NCBI RefSeq assembly: GCF_006539505.1 | Contig: NZ_BJND01000061.1 | Coordinates: 1-56,023 of the forward strand | Direction of reading: 5' to 3' | DNA: 56,023 bases | Origin: Streptomyces spinoverrucosus | GTDB lineage: Bacteria > Actinomycetota > Actinomycetes > Streptomycetales > Streptomycetaceae | Shown: positions 32,980 to 41,590 of the stretch, piece by piece | Layout: each line of letters begins with the position of its first letter | How positions within the stretch are numbered: position 1 is the stretch's first letter | The notes under the pieces: model-generated | What the model saw: only the letters and a program-made list of their open reading frames with translations | What the model was told of the DNA's origin: nothing | Databases searched by the model: none | Position numbers and translations under genes: made by a program

Positions 32980-34554
32980 TCAGGCTCCTCCTCCCTGGAC
33001 TCCCTGACTGAGGACGCCGGTACGGGCCGACAGCCACCAGGTCGGTACCGCGGCCAGCAGCACCAGCAGCGCGGCGTACGGCGCGGCGGCCGCGTAGGCG
33101 GAGACTGATGTCCGGCTCCACAGCTCGGTGGCGAGTGTGTCCATGCCGGTCGGGCGCAGCAGCAGGGTGGCGGGCAGCTCTTTCATGCAGGTGAGGAAGA
33201 CCAGGGCCGCACCGGCGGCGATGCCGGGTGCGGCCAGTGGCACGGTGACTGTGCGCAGTACGTATGTTCTGCGACGTCCGAGCGAGCGGGCCACCTCCTC
33301 CAGCGCCGGCGGGGTCTGCAGCGCGGCGGCGCCGACCGCGGCGACGGCGAGTGGGAGGAACAGCGCCGCGTAGGCCAGCGCGAGCAGCCACACGCTCTGG
33401 TAGAGCGGGTAGGCCACGTTGATTCCGAAGAACACCAGCGAGAGGCCGATGACCAGGCCGGGCAGCGCGTGTGAGAGGTAGGCCAGGCGGTCCAGGGCGA
33501 CGGCGACGGGGCCGGGTGCGCGGGCGCCCAGCAGTCCCAGCGGCAGGGCGAGCAGCATGGTCAGCCCGGCACCGGCGGCGGAGACGGTGAGCGAGTTCCC
33601 GGCCGCCGTGGCCAGGCCGGTCAGTGACCCGGGCCGGGAGACGCCCTCGCCGAACCATCGCGCGAGACTCGCCGCCGGGACGCCGAGCGCCAGCGCCCCG
33701 GTGCCGATGAGAGCGGATACGGCAATCCACCGCAGGCGTCCCAGGCGCCGCCGTACCGGTGGGCGGCCGACACCGCCGAGGCGCGCGTACCGGGCGGCCT
33801 GACGCCGAGTCAGCTGCTCGCCAGAGACGATGAGGACGGTGAGCACCACCAGCACGGTGGCGAGTACGAGTGCGCCGGTGGGGTCGAAACCGAGGCTGAT
33901 GGAGGTGAAGATGGCCCGGGTGAGGACGTCCGCCCGCAGGACGGAGACCGCACCGAAGTCGGACAACACATAGAGCGCCACCAGCAGCGCCCCCGCTCCC
34001 ACGGCAGGCCGGACCTGACGCAGCGTCACCGTGAGGAGGGTGCGCCACGGGCCGCTCCCCAGCGACCGGGCCACCTCCTCCTGTGCCGGGTCGGCGCTCG
34101 CCAGCGCGGCGGCGACGGGGAGGAAGACGTACGGGTACGACACCAGCGTCAGGACCAGCGCGGCCGCCCAGAATCCTTCGAACCCCGCCACCGTGGAGAC
34201 CCAGGCGAAGGCCGCCGCATAGCTGGGCACCGCCAGCGGCAGCGCGGCGAGGACCCCGAACAGCCGACGTGCCGGCAGGTCGGTGCGCGTGACGAGGAAC
34301 GCCGTGGCGACACCGAGCACCGTGCACGCCACCGTCACGGCCCCGGCCAGCGCCAGGCTCCGGGCCGCGAGTTCCCCGGTCCGCACCGTGAACAGTTCCT
34401 CGCTGATACGGGCCCAGCCGGCGTCACCGACCCGTACCGCCAGATAGGCCAGCGGGATCAGCGCCACGCAGACCCCGGCCACCGCGGCAGTCGCCAGCAC
34501 CGGGCGTGGCACCAGCCGCCGCACCCGGCGGCGTACGACGGCCGCCGACGCCAT
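32980..34554 (-). CDS. Fe3+ ABC transporter permease, fused two-domain (FbpB type)
   Basis: 524 residues from the ATG at 34554, two bases after the binding-protein stop. About 12 membrane segments arranged as two similar halves; EAA-type loops appear in both (EEVARSLGSGPWRTLLTVTL near 180, EEVARSLGRRRTYVLRTVTV near 430). FbpB/SfuB-type permeases carry both halves in one chain. Cytoplasmic membrane. Middle gene of the iron operon. Confidence 0.93.
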   Translation of the reverse strand: MASAAVVRRRVRRLVPRPVLATAAVAGVCVALIPLAYLAVRVGDAGWARISEELFTVRTGELAARSLALAGAVTVACTVLGVATAFLVTRTDLPARRLFGVLAALPLAVPSYAAAFAWVSTVAGFEGFWAAALVLTLVSYPYVFLPVAAALASADPAQEEVARSLGSGPWRTLLTVTLRQVRPAVGAGALLVALYVLSDFGAVSVLRADVLTRAIFTSISLGFDPTGALVLATVLVVLTVLIVSGEQLTRRQAARYARLGGVGRPPVRRRLGRLRWIAVSALIGTGALALGVPAASLARWFGEGVSRPGSLTGLATAAGNSLTVSAAGAGLTMLLALPLGLLGARAPGPVAVALDRLAYLSHALPGLVIGLSLVFFGINVAYPLYQSVWLLALAYAALFLPLAVAAVGAAALQTPPALEEVARSLGRRRTYVLRTVTVPLAAPGIAAGAALVFLTCMKELPATLLLRPTGMDTLATELWSRTSVSAYAAAAPYAALLVLLAAVPTWWLSARTGVLSQGVQGGGA

Positions 34555-34556
34555 GG

Positions 34557-35612
34557 TCAAGCCAGCCCCGATTCCCTGATCATCTCCACCGTGGTCCGCA
34601 GGTCGTCCAGGTCGTTGAGGTCGATGTCCGGGGTGTTCAGCGAGGACAGCTTCGGCAGCCCGGACGCGCCGGCCACTCCGGCAGCCAGCGGATACTCGTA
34701 CGTCTCCTGGGCGAAGTGGGTCTGCGCCTGCCTGCCGAGCAGGTGGTCGACGAACGCTCGGGCGTCGGGATCGTCACCGGCCCCCTCCACGATGCCGACG
34801 CCGGAGACGTTGACCAGGGCGCCGATGTCGCCGTTCGGGAAGAAGTGGTTCTTCGCCTTGAGGGCGTCGACGGTGGTGCCCTTCTCCTTGGCGAGTTCGT
34901 ACACGTAGTAGTGGTTGACCAGCCCCGTGGCGAGACTGCCCCTGTCGACGTCGGCGACGATGGGCGCGTTGCCCTGCCTGATCTGTGCGTCGTTGGCCTT
35001 CAGCCCGTTCAGGAAGTCCTGGGTCCGCTCGTCGCCGTGCTCCACCCGCATCGCGGTGATGAATGCCTGGAAGGAGCCGTTGGTCGGCGCGATGCCCACC
35101 TTCCCCTTCCACTCGGGCTCGGTGAGCTCGAACACCGACTCCGGCAGGTCACCCTCGGCCACCTGATCGGCGTTGTAGACCATCGTGCGCGAACGGCCGG
35201 TCACTCCTACCCACTGCCCGTCCTCGTCCTGATAGGCGGGCGCTACCTTGTCCAGCACCTCGTCCGGCAGCGTGGCGAAGAGATCCTGCCCGGCCACCGC
35301 CCCCAGAGTCCCGGCATCCTGCGCGAGGAAGACGTCCGCGGGTGTTCGGCCGCCCTCTTCCTGCAACTGCGCCGCCATCGCGGCCGTATCCCCGTAGCGC
35401 ACCTCGACGGTGATGCCGCTGGCCTTCTCGAAATCGTCCAGCACCGGCTTGACCAGGGACTCGCTCCGTCCGCTGTACACGGTGACCCTCTTGTCGGAAT
35501 TCTGTCCGACGGGCTGCGCTTCCTGGTTCGTGCCGCCACAGGCCGCAAGGCCGAGAGGCAGCAGACCGGCCACGGCTACCGTGGCGACGATTCTCGAACG
35601 GCTCGAACGCAT
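34557..35612 (-). CDS. Fe3+ ABC transporter substrate-binding lipoprotein (FbpA type)
   Basis: 351 residues. Signal peptide with lipobox LGLAAC, acylated Cys about residue 25. Extracellular solute-binding type-1 fold: VTVYSGRSESLVKPVLDDFE near 43, ADVFLAQDAGTLGAVAGQ near 92, VGVTGRSRTMVYNADQ near 137, and a NHYYVYELAKEKG segment near 235 holding the tandem Tyr pair that coordinates ferric iron in FbpA proteins. First gene of the fbpABC-like operon, behind an iron box at 35646. Confidence 0.93.
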   Translation of the reverse strand: MRSSRSRIVATVAVAGLLPLGLAACGGTNQEAQPVGQNSDKRVTVYSGRSESLVKPVLDDFEKASGITVEVRYGDTAAMAAQLQEEGGRTPADVFLAQDAGTLGAVAGQDLFATLPDEVLDKVAPAYQDEDGQWVGVTGRSRTMVYNADQVAEGDLPESVFELTEPEWKGKVGIAPTNGSFQAFITAMRVEHGDERTQDFLNGLKANDAQIRQGNAPIVADVDRGSLATGLVNHYYVYELAKEKGTTVDALKAKNHFFPNGDIGALVNVSGVGIVEGAGDDPDARAFVDHLLGRQAQTHFAQETYEYPLAAGVAGASGLPKLSSLNTPDIDLNDLDDLRTTVEMIRESGLA

Positions 35613-35645
35613 GGCCCACTCCCCGCTCGTCTCCCGAGGCGCTGC

Positions 35646-35664
35646 TTAGGCTAGGCTAACTTTA
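35646..35664. promoter_or_regulatory. IdeR/DmdR-type iron box
   Basis: TTAGGCTAGGCTAACTTTA matches the actinobacterial iron-box consensus TTAGGTTAGGCTAACCTAA at 16 of 19 positions. It lies 34 bases upstream of the iron-binding lipoprotein start and should repress the transporter when iron is plentiful. It is also in the leader of the divergent channel gene (start 35822), over 150 bases away. Confidence 0.85.
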
Positions 35665-35821
35665 CCCATTATGGGCAAATGGCAGCAAAGTGGGGCGTTT
35701 GCTCGATCCGATGCGACGTGGCCCGGGAGCACGGCGATTCCGCCCTGCGCTGGTGTGGGCGTCGGCCTACGCTCCGAGAGCGGAGGTTCCGCTTCGGGGA
35801 ACAAGGCCGTGGGAGACGCGC

Positions 35822-36691
35822 ATGGAGTGGTTGGTCTCGCTGATGGGCGCGGGACTCGTCATGGTCACCCTGCGGGACCTGTTTCACACACTCTGGCACC
35901 CCACCCGCCACGGCGGGCTCAGCCGCCTCGTCATGACGGCGCTGTGGAGACTGGCCCGGCGCTTCCGTGCCCGCAGGCGTGTGGTCGGGCTGGTCGGACC
36001 GCTCGCCATGGTCACCGTCGTGTGCATGTGGGCCTCCTTCATCGTCCTTGGCTGGGCGATCGTCTACTGGCCCCACATGCCAGGGTCGTTCACCTTTTCG
36101 CCCGGCTCCGAGGCGGCGCAGGAACCCGCACTGGTCGACTCCGTGTACCTGTCGCTCGTCACGGTGGCCACCCTGGGGCTGGGGGACATCGCGCCTGGCG
36201 AGGGCTGGCTTCGCCTGGTCTCGCCGTTGGAGGCCGTCATGGGTTTCGCCCTCCTGACGGCCACGGTCTCCTGGGTGCTGGAAATCTATCCGGCGCTGAC
36301 TCGCAGGAGGGTCCTCGCCATCCGGCTGGCACTGCTGCGCGACTCGGATCCGACGCAGCAGCAGCTCGACTGCACCGCGGGGGCGGTGCTGCTGGACAGC
36401 CTGGCCACCGAGGTCGTACGCGTCCGCCTCGACTTCACCCAGTACGCGGAGGCGTACTACTTCCATGACGGGGAGGACCACTCGTCGTTGGCAGCCATGA
36501 TCGGCTACGCTGCCGCGCTCGCCGAACGCGGACAGTCTGCGGGGCGGCCGGAGGTACGACTGGCGGGTGACCTGCTCGCCGGTGCGCTGAGGGATCTCGC
36601 CGCCATCCTTGACCAGCGCTTCCTCCACACGGGCGCGGCACCTACGGACGTTTTCGCGGCCTACGCCGCCGACCACGGGCGGGCCCAGTGA
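35822..36691 (+). CDS. Two-TM potassium-channel-like protein with variant selectivity filter
   Basis: 289 residues from the ATG at 35822 (GGGAGACG upstream); the open frame extends to 35690 without obvious coding signs. Membrane segments at about residues 3-20 and 61-83, a pore loop, and a final membrane segment near 140. The filter reads TVATLGLGD instead of TVGYGD, so cation selectivity may be relaxed. The cytoplasmic C-terminal half (about 155-289) is helical and has no RCK/TrkA NAD-binding motif. Probably an ion-leak or signalling channel. Divergent from the iron operon; followed by Hsp20. Confidence 0.75.
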   Translation: MEWLVSLMGAGLVMVTLRDLFHTLWHPTRHGGLSRLVMTALWRLARRFRARRRVVGLVGPLAMVTVVCMWASFIVLGWAIVYWPHMPGSFTFSPGSEAAQEPALVDSVYLSLVTVATLGLGDIAPGEGWLRLVSPLEAVMGFALLTATVSWVLEIYPALTRRRVLAIRLALLRDSDPTQQQLDCTAGAVLLDSLATEVVRVRLDFTQYAEAYYFHDGEDHSSLAAMIGYAAALAERGQSAGRPEVRLAGDLLAGALRDLAAILDQRFLHTGAAPTDVFAAYAADHGRAQ

Positions 36692-36837
36692 ACCGGGACG
36701 CGGACACGGAAAGGGACAGCCGGAGGTCTGGCTGACAGGGCCGACAGGACCGTGCACGGGGACCGGTCGGCCCACGCGTCTCCGAGTACGGGCGGGGACT
36801 CTGGAAACGGGGGAAATGGGGAAAAGAGGAGCTAGTC

Positions 36838-37266
36838 ATGAGCACTATGACCGAGCGACTTCCCGGGCGGTCCGCACTGTCCGACCTGTCCGACTGGGCG
36901 GAGGCGGGATTCCCCGTGCTGGACGACATTCCGGCGAGGCACGGTATCCACGTCGAAGAAAGCCTGGCGGACGGAAGGTACGTGCTGCGGGCCGAGCTTC
37001 CGGGAATCGACGCCGAGGATATTGAGATCACCGTCGCGGAAGGGTGCCTGACCCTCCGTGCCAAGCGCAGCGACGAGACTGCCCAGCAGGGCCGCGCGGA
37101 ATACCACTACGGTCACTCCACTCCGCTGCCGGCCTCGGCCAAGAGCGACGCGGCCACGGCTGAGTACCAGCACGGCGTCCTGACCATCACGATGCCGGTG
37201 CCGGCGGCGAAGACCGGCGTGCGGACCATGCCGGTGCGGGAACCTCTCACCGCAAGCGCGCATTGA
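36838..37266 (+). CDS. Hsp20 / alpha-crystallin small heat shock protein
   Basis: 142 residues, ATG at 36838 preceded by AGAGGAGCT. The α-crystallin domain spans about residues 35-125: GIHVEESLADGRYVLRAELP, GIDAEDIEITVAEGCLTLRA and the closing AEYQHGVLTITMPVPA. It holds denatured proteins in solution as an oligomer. Its position next to ion channel, universal-stress and nitrate genes is typical of dormancy/hypoxia sets in actinobacteria. It overlaps the narK start (TTGA). Confidence 0.92.
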   Translation: MSTMTERLPGRSALSDLSDWAEAGFPVLDDIPARHGIHVEESLADGRYVLRAELPGIDAEDIEITVAEGCLTLRAKRSDETAQQGRAEYHYGHSTPLPASAKSDAATAEYQHGVLTITMPVPAAKTGVRTMPVREPLTASAH

Positions 37267-38487
37267 ACCGCACCTCGACGCCGCGGACCCGCGGAACGGC
37301 GGCAGCCGCGCAGCCGCCGCGGATGCTTGCCCTGGCCACCGTCGGATTCACGCTCTGCTTCTGGGCATGGGCGCTGCTGGCTCCGCTCGGCTCGACGCTC
37401 CGCGAGGACTTGGACCTCACCGCGTTCCAGCAGTCCCTCGCGGTGGCGGTACCCGTGATTGTCGGCTCGCTCGGCCGGATCCCCGTGGGCGCCCTCACCG
37501 ACCGCGTCGGGGCGCGTCGTATGTTCCCCCTTGTCGCCGCCCTCACCGTTCTGCCGGTCCTCTACCTCGGCCACTTCGCCGACTCCCTCGCCGAAGTGCT
37601 GACGGGTGGCTTCTTCCTCGGCCTGGGCGGCACGACCTTCGCGATCGGCGTGCCGTTCGTCAACGCCTGGTATCCGCCCGAGCGGCGCGGACTTGCGCTG
37701 GGGATCTTCGGCATCGGTACCGGCGGCACCGCCCTGTCGTCCTTCACCACCGTCCAACTGGCCGACGCCGTGGGGTATGCGTTCCCGTTCGACCTGGTCG
37801 CAGCCCTCCTCGTCGTCTACGCCGTGGCGGCACGTCTCCTCCTGCGCGACAAGCCCGACCGCGCCGTACCGCCCGGCTCACTGCTCGCGCGCACCACGGC
37901 GACCCTTCGCATGCACGCCACCGTGCAGCTGTCCTTCCTCTACGCCGTGGCCTTCGGCGGATTCGTCGCCTTCAGCGTCTACCTGCCCACCTACCTCACC
38001 ACCGCCCACGACCTCGGACGGTCCGACGCCGCCCTGCGCACTGCGGGCTTCGTCGTCCTCGCTGTCGCCATGCGCCCGGTCGGCGGATGGCTCTCCGACC
38101 GGCTGCATCCCGTGCCCGTGCTCGTCGTCACCTACGCCGTCATCGCGGCTCTCGCTCTCCTCGCCGCCTTCGAGCTGCCGCTGATCCCGCTCGGAACGCT
38201 CGCCTTCCTCGGCATGGCGGCCGCCCTGGGCCGCGGGATCCGGTGCCGTGTTCGCGCTCGTCGCCCGCCTGGTGCCCCCCGATCGGGTCGGCTCGGTGAC
38301 CGGTGTCGTCGGCGCTGCCGGAGGTCTGGGCGGCTTCTTTCCGCCCCTGGTCATGGGTGTCGTCTACGGCGTTACTGACGACTACACATGGGGATACGTG
38401 CTGCTGGCACTCACCGCGGGCGCTGCGGCGGCCTTCACGACCACTGCGGTACGGCGCGAAACCGGGCGGTTGTCACACCGCGCGTAG
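37263..38487 (+). pseudogene. narK: NarK/NNP-type nitrate-nitrite transporter, single frameshift
   Basis: The 5' part (37263-38240) encodes an MFS protein with the nitrate signature: SLGRIPVGALTDRVGARRMF and GVPFVNAWYPPERRGLALGI followed by FGIGTGGTALSS. Homology moves to another frame at about 38240 (LALGRG becomes nonsense, while ...GSGAVFALVARLVPPDRVG and TTAVRRETGRLSH continue in the third frame to the TAG at 38485). The frames are rejoined by removing one C in CTGGGCCGCGGGATCC near 38237. Either the gene is broken or the assembly has a one-base error. If intact it would be about 407 residues. TTG start overlaps hsp20; ATG 37323 is an alternative. Confidence 0.85.
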
Positions 38488-38508
38488 GCTCGACGTTCGG
38501 GTCCCGTC

Positions 38509-38525
38509 AAGCGGCTCAGCCGCTT
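38509..38525. terminator. Hairpin between the convergent narK and ccdA ends
   Basis: AAGCGGC-TCA-GCCGCTT, a perfect 7-bp stem with a 3-base loop, overlapping the ccdA stop codon and just after the narK stop; may work for both directions. Confidence 0.4.
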
Positions 38526-39394
38526 CGCCGGCGCGACCATGACCGTCCGACCTCTCGGGCACGCCGCAAGCGGATGAGTGCCACGGCGGTGATGAGCAGG
38601 GCGGCGAAGACGAGAGCGATCGTCGTGGGGCCGGTGGCGTCCAGCGTCTCGGCGATGCCGCGCTGGACGGCTCCGGCCGCGTCGATGACCGGGTCCTGAG
38701 TGGTGGGGTCGCGCTGGACGCGTATCTCGTACCAGCCGTAGTACGCGACGTATGCGCCCACACACAGGAGTAGTGCGCCGCCGAGCCGGGGTGCGATCGC
38801 GCCGAGGCGGCGCAGCCGGGTGACGGCGGTGGTGCGGGTGAGGGCGACGGTCAGCGAGGCGGCGCCGACGATCAGGCCCATCCCGGCGGCGTACGCGGCG
38901 AAGAGGGCGATGCCCTCGCCGGTGGAGCCGCTGCGGAAGGCGGAGACGACGATGGCCAGGAACGGGGCGATGGTGCAGCCCAGGGAGGCGGTTGCGTACG
39001 CCATTCCGAAGAGCGCCATCGAGGGCAGCGAGCGGGTCACGGTCGGCGCACGGCGCAGTTTCGGGGCCAGTGTGGGAAGTTGACGCCCGGCGAGCAGCCA
39101 GGTACCGGCCACCGCCATGAGGAGCCCGAAGGCGATGGTGAACCAGGGCAGTTGCTCCTGCACCTGCCCTGCGACGGGTTGGACGGCCAGGCCGAACACG
39201 CCGAAGAGCGCGGCGAACCCGACCGTCATCGCCGCGGTGGCGGTCAGTGCCCGGCCGACCGCGACCGCACGGCTGGGGGAGTCGTCGCCGAGGACGAGCA
39301 GGGACAGGTAGGCGGGGAGCAGGGCGAAGCCGCACGGGTTGACGGCGGCGAGCATGCCCGCGCTCAGCGCGAGGGCCAGGGGCAGGTCGGCCAT
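38516..39394 (-). CDS. CcdA/DsbD-type thiol electron-transfer membrane protein
   Basis: 292 residues from the ATG at 39394, seven bases after the thioredoxin-like gene. Six or more membrane segments; two Cys in the usual positions: AAVNPCGFALLPAYLSLL near residue 20 and TASLGCTIAPFLAIVVSAF near 137. CcdA carries reducing equivalents from cytoplasmic thioredoxin across the membrane to partners such as TlpA/ResA. The C-terminal extension (DAAGAVQRGIAETLDATGP plus one more membrane segment) is longer than in CcdA cores. Operon with the TlpA-like protein. Confidence 0.88.
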   Translation of the reverse strand: MADLPLALALSAGMLAAVNPCGFALLPAYLSLLVLGDDSPSRAVAVGRALTATAAMTVGFAALFGVFGLAVQPVAGQVQEQLPWFTIAFGLLMAVAGTWLLAGRQLPTLAPKLRRAPTVTRSLPSMALFGMAYATASLGCTIAPFLAIVVSAFRSGSTGEGIALFAAYAAGMGLIVGAASLTVALTRTTAVTRLRRLGAIAPRLGGALLLCVGAYVAYYGWYEIRVQRDPTTQDPVIDAAGAVQRGIAETLDATGPTTIALVFAALLITAVALIRLRRAREVGRSWSRRRSG

Positions 39395-39401
39395 GGTGGG
39401 T

Positions 39402-39980
39402 TCAGCCGGTGAGCCCGGCGACCTTCTCGGCCAGTCCCTGGCCACCGGGCAGTACGCCCTCGTAGACGGTCTTGCCGTCCTTGTCGAGGATGACGTAGCG
39501 GCTCTGCTCGGTGACCTCGAACCGCTTCCAGACCTCGCCCGCTTCGTCGGAGAGGTGGGAGAAGGAGCCGGTGCCGGTCTCGGAGACGAAGTCCTTCATG
39601 GCGGCGTTGTTGTCGAGGCCGGCGACGCCGAGGACGTGGGCCTTGCCCGCGTAGTCGGCGGCGACCTTGGCTGTCTCTGTGGCCTGGGCGCGGCACTTCG
39701 GGCACCACGGGGCCCAGAACCACAGCACGGTGGGCTTGCCCGCGAGGGTCTTCGCGTCGAACGGCTCGCCGTCCACCGTGGTGCCGGTGAAGTTCAGGGA
39801 CTCGGGGACCTGAGTCCCGCTGTCGCCCCCGTCCTCTCCCTCGCCCGAGGAGGCAGGCGCCGTCTTCGACGGTGCGGCCTGGGCATCGCCGCCGGAGTCG
39901 TTGCCGCTGTCGGAGCCGCACCCGGTTGCGGTGAGCAGGGCGGCGGCGAGGACGGCTGGGAGGAGAGTGCGGGCGCGCAT
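39402..39980 (-). CDS. TlpA/ResA-like thioredoxin lipoprotein
   Basis: 192 residues. Lipoprotein signal with TATGC at about residue 21, then a Ser/Gly-rich spacer. The thioredoxin-like domain has the active site FWAPWCPKCRAQ (CxxC) near residue 95. ATG at 39980. Attached to the outer face of the membrane, it would receive electrons from CcdA, encoded next, and reduce disulfides of apocytochromes or surface proteins. In the same orientation as the crp gene upstream (89 bases). Confidence 0.9.
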   Translation of the reverse strand: MRARTLLPAVLAAALLTATGCGSDSGNDSGGDAQAAPSKTAPASSGEGEDGGDSGTQVPESLNFTGTTVDGEPFDAKTLAGKPTVLWFWAPWCPKCRAQATETAKVAADYAGKAHVLGVAGLDNNAAMKDFVSETGTGSFSHLSDEAGEVWKRFEVTEQSRYVILDKDGKTVYEGVLPGGQGLAEKVAGLTG

Positions 39981-40069
39981 GGCTGGACTCCTGTGGGTCG
40001 GGATCGGCTGTGACTGTAGGGCCGCTGGGCGCACCGGGCGTAGGGCGGTGGTCTTACGGTTCGGTGACG

Positions 40070-40771
40070 TCAGCCCGCATGGTCGGCGAGCCGCTGTGGG
40101 TCGAGGACGGTGATGCGGCCCCGGGCCAGGCGGATCAGGTGCTGTTCGGCGAAGTCGCGCAGCACCTTGGTGCACGTTTCGCGGGACGTGCCGGCCAGGG
40201 CGGCGATCTGCTGGTGGGTGAGCGCGATCTGCGGGCTGCGGGCCCCGAGCACGCGGGGCCGGGTCTCGGCCGCGAGGGTCAGCAGGGTGGTGGCGATGCG
40301 CTGGGGTACGGACTTGAAGACGCTGTCGGACAGTCGCTGTTCGAGGTCGGTCAGGCGCCGACCGAGGATCTCGGTGATGCGCGCGGAGATACGGGCATCG
40401 GAGAGCAGGAAGCGGTGGACGTCGGCGCGGCTCATCACGCAGACGGTGACGTCGTCGAGGGCCTCGGCGAAGTTGTCGTACATCCGCTGACCCAGCAACA
40501 CCATCTCGCCGAAGATGGTGCCCGGGCTGATGATCGCGCACGTCAGGGCGCGGCCGTCGGCGGAGACCCGGAAGATCCGCACCCGGCCCCGCTTGAGGAT
40601 GAACAGCACCTCGGAGGGCTGGGAGGGCGAGTAGAGCAGTTCACCGGCGCTGTAGGTCTTCATCGGGGCCGCGGCGGCGATGGCGTTCATCTCCGCGTCG
40701 CTCAGGTCGCGGAAGATGTCGACCTCGGAGATGCACCAGGTCTTCTCGGCTTCGTCGCCGGTGTGGTTCAT
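40070..40771 (-). CDS. Crp/Fnr-family transcriptional regulator
   Basis: 233 residues from the ATG at 40771 (GAGGA ten bases upstream). cNMP-binding fold at about residues 15-130 (GELLYSPSQPSEVLFILKRG, TCAIISPGTIFGEMVLLG), the dimer helix, and a HTH with recognition helix GTSRETCTKVLRDF. The S-R-E-T order equals E. coli CRP, which reads GTGA half-sites; this fits the GTGA-like dyads found upstream of three nearby units. FNR-type N-terminal Cys quartet is absent. The open frame continues to an ATG at 40951 that overlaps the stop of the membrane-protein gene (ATGA), giving a 60-residue extension, so the start is uncertain. Confidence 0.85.
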   Translation of the reverse strand: MNHTGDEAEKTWCISEVDIFRDLSDAEMNAIAAAAPMKTYSAGELLYSPSQPSEVLFILKRGRVRIFRVSADGRALTCAIISPGTIFGEMVLLGQRMYDNFAEALDDVTVCVMSRADVHRFLLSDARISARITEILGRRLTDLEQRLSDSVFKSVPQRIATTLLTLAAETRPRVLGARSPQIALTHQQIAALAGTSRETCTKVLRDFAEQHLIRLARGRITVLDPQRLADHAG

Positions 40772-40947
40772 GCGGTGTGGTTCCTCGCGTCGTCCCGGTG
40801 CCCATGGCGGGGGTGCGGCGCCCCACGCCGGGCTGGCCAGCGCGCCCGCGCTGTGGGCCAGACAGTAGTCGTCCGGGGCACCCAGAACAGGCTCGGTACC
40901 CCGGAGCGGCGAGCCGGGACCAGGCGTTGACGATGGCGGTATCGGTG

Positions 40948-41433
40948 TCATGCAGCGGTTCGGCCGTTGTGCCTGCCCGCCGTCCGGGCGAACAGCGAGA
41001 AGGTGAGGCCGGCCAGCAGGCCGAAGACGAGGTGGCCGCCGAGGCTGGAGGCGGTGACGGCGTTCCACTCGAAGACCGGCATGCCCATGTTGGCGGGCAT
41101 GATCCACAGGGCGCCGACGGTCCACCAGACCGCGCCGTAGGCCAGGCCGAGGACCGCGGCGGGTGCGAGGCGCTGGGCGAACTGCCCGAGCAGCACGCCG
41201 AAGCCGATGCCGGCGAACACCGCGATGGACAGGTGGACCAGCCAGCCGACGACGGCGTTCGTCGAACCGAGCAGCCCGGCGACCATAATGATCATCGCGG
41301 TGTCCGCCATCGGCCGCGATACCGACATCCAGATGCCGAAGCCCACGCCGCCGACCAGACCGGCCGCGGCGCCCCACACCGCGTGCACCGGGATGACGGC
41401 TGTGCTGGGGGAGACCCGCAACGTGGTGGTCAT
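40948..41433 (-). CDS. Four-TM membrane protein of unknown function
   Basis: 161 residues with about four hydrophobic segments (near 18-36, 43-64, 66-90, 130-150) and the pattern PANMGMPVFEWNAVTASSL. ATG at 41433. Not recognised as a named family. It is transcribed into the Crp/Fnr gene and its stop overlaps a possible crp start, so the two may be translationally coupled. A GTGA-type dyad lies 71 bases before its start. A redox-related sensing or transport role is possible but not shown. Confidence 0.6.
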   Translation of the reverse strand: MTTTLRVSPSTAVIPVHAVWGAAAGLVGGVGFGIWMSVSRPMADTAMIIMVAGLLGSTNAVVGWLVHLSIAVFAGIGFGVLLGQFAQRLAPAAVLGLAYGAVWWTVGALWIMPANMGMPVFEWNAVTASSLGGHLVFGLLAGLTFSLFARTAGRHNGRTAA

Positions 41434-41503
41434 GGTGATCGCCTCTTCCTGACGTCGACTTCCCTAGTGGGGCTGACGCTAGGAGGCGGGCGGTTGCGGG
41501 TAT

Positions 41504-41517
41504 GTGAGCGCGCTTAC
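41504..41517. promoter_or_regulatory. Crp/Fnr-type operator 1 (membrane protein/crp unit)
   Basis: GTGAGCGCGCTTAC, near-perfect dyad GTGA-GCGCGC-TTAC. Reverse complement is identical to operator 2 at 44504. Predicts autoregulation of the crp unit. Confidence 0.6.
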
Positions 41518-41590
41518 GTACGCGCGGGTAGGTCACCGGCCGTTGCGGGCAGGCGGGTCACGAACGCGCCGCCGCCGCGCGCATCCCGGC

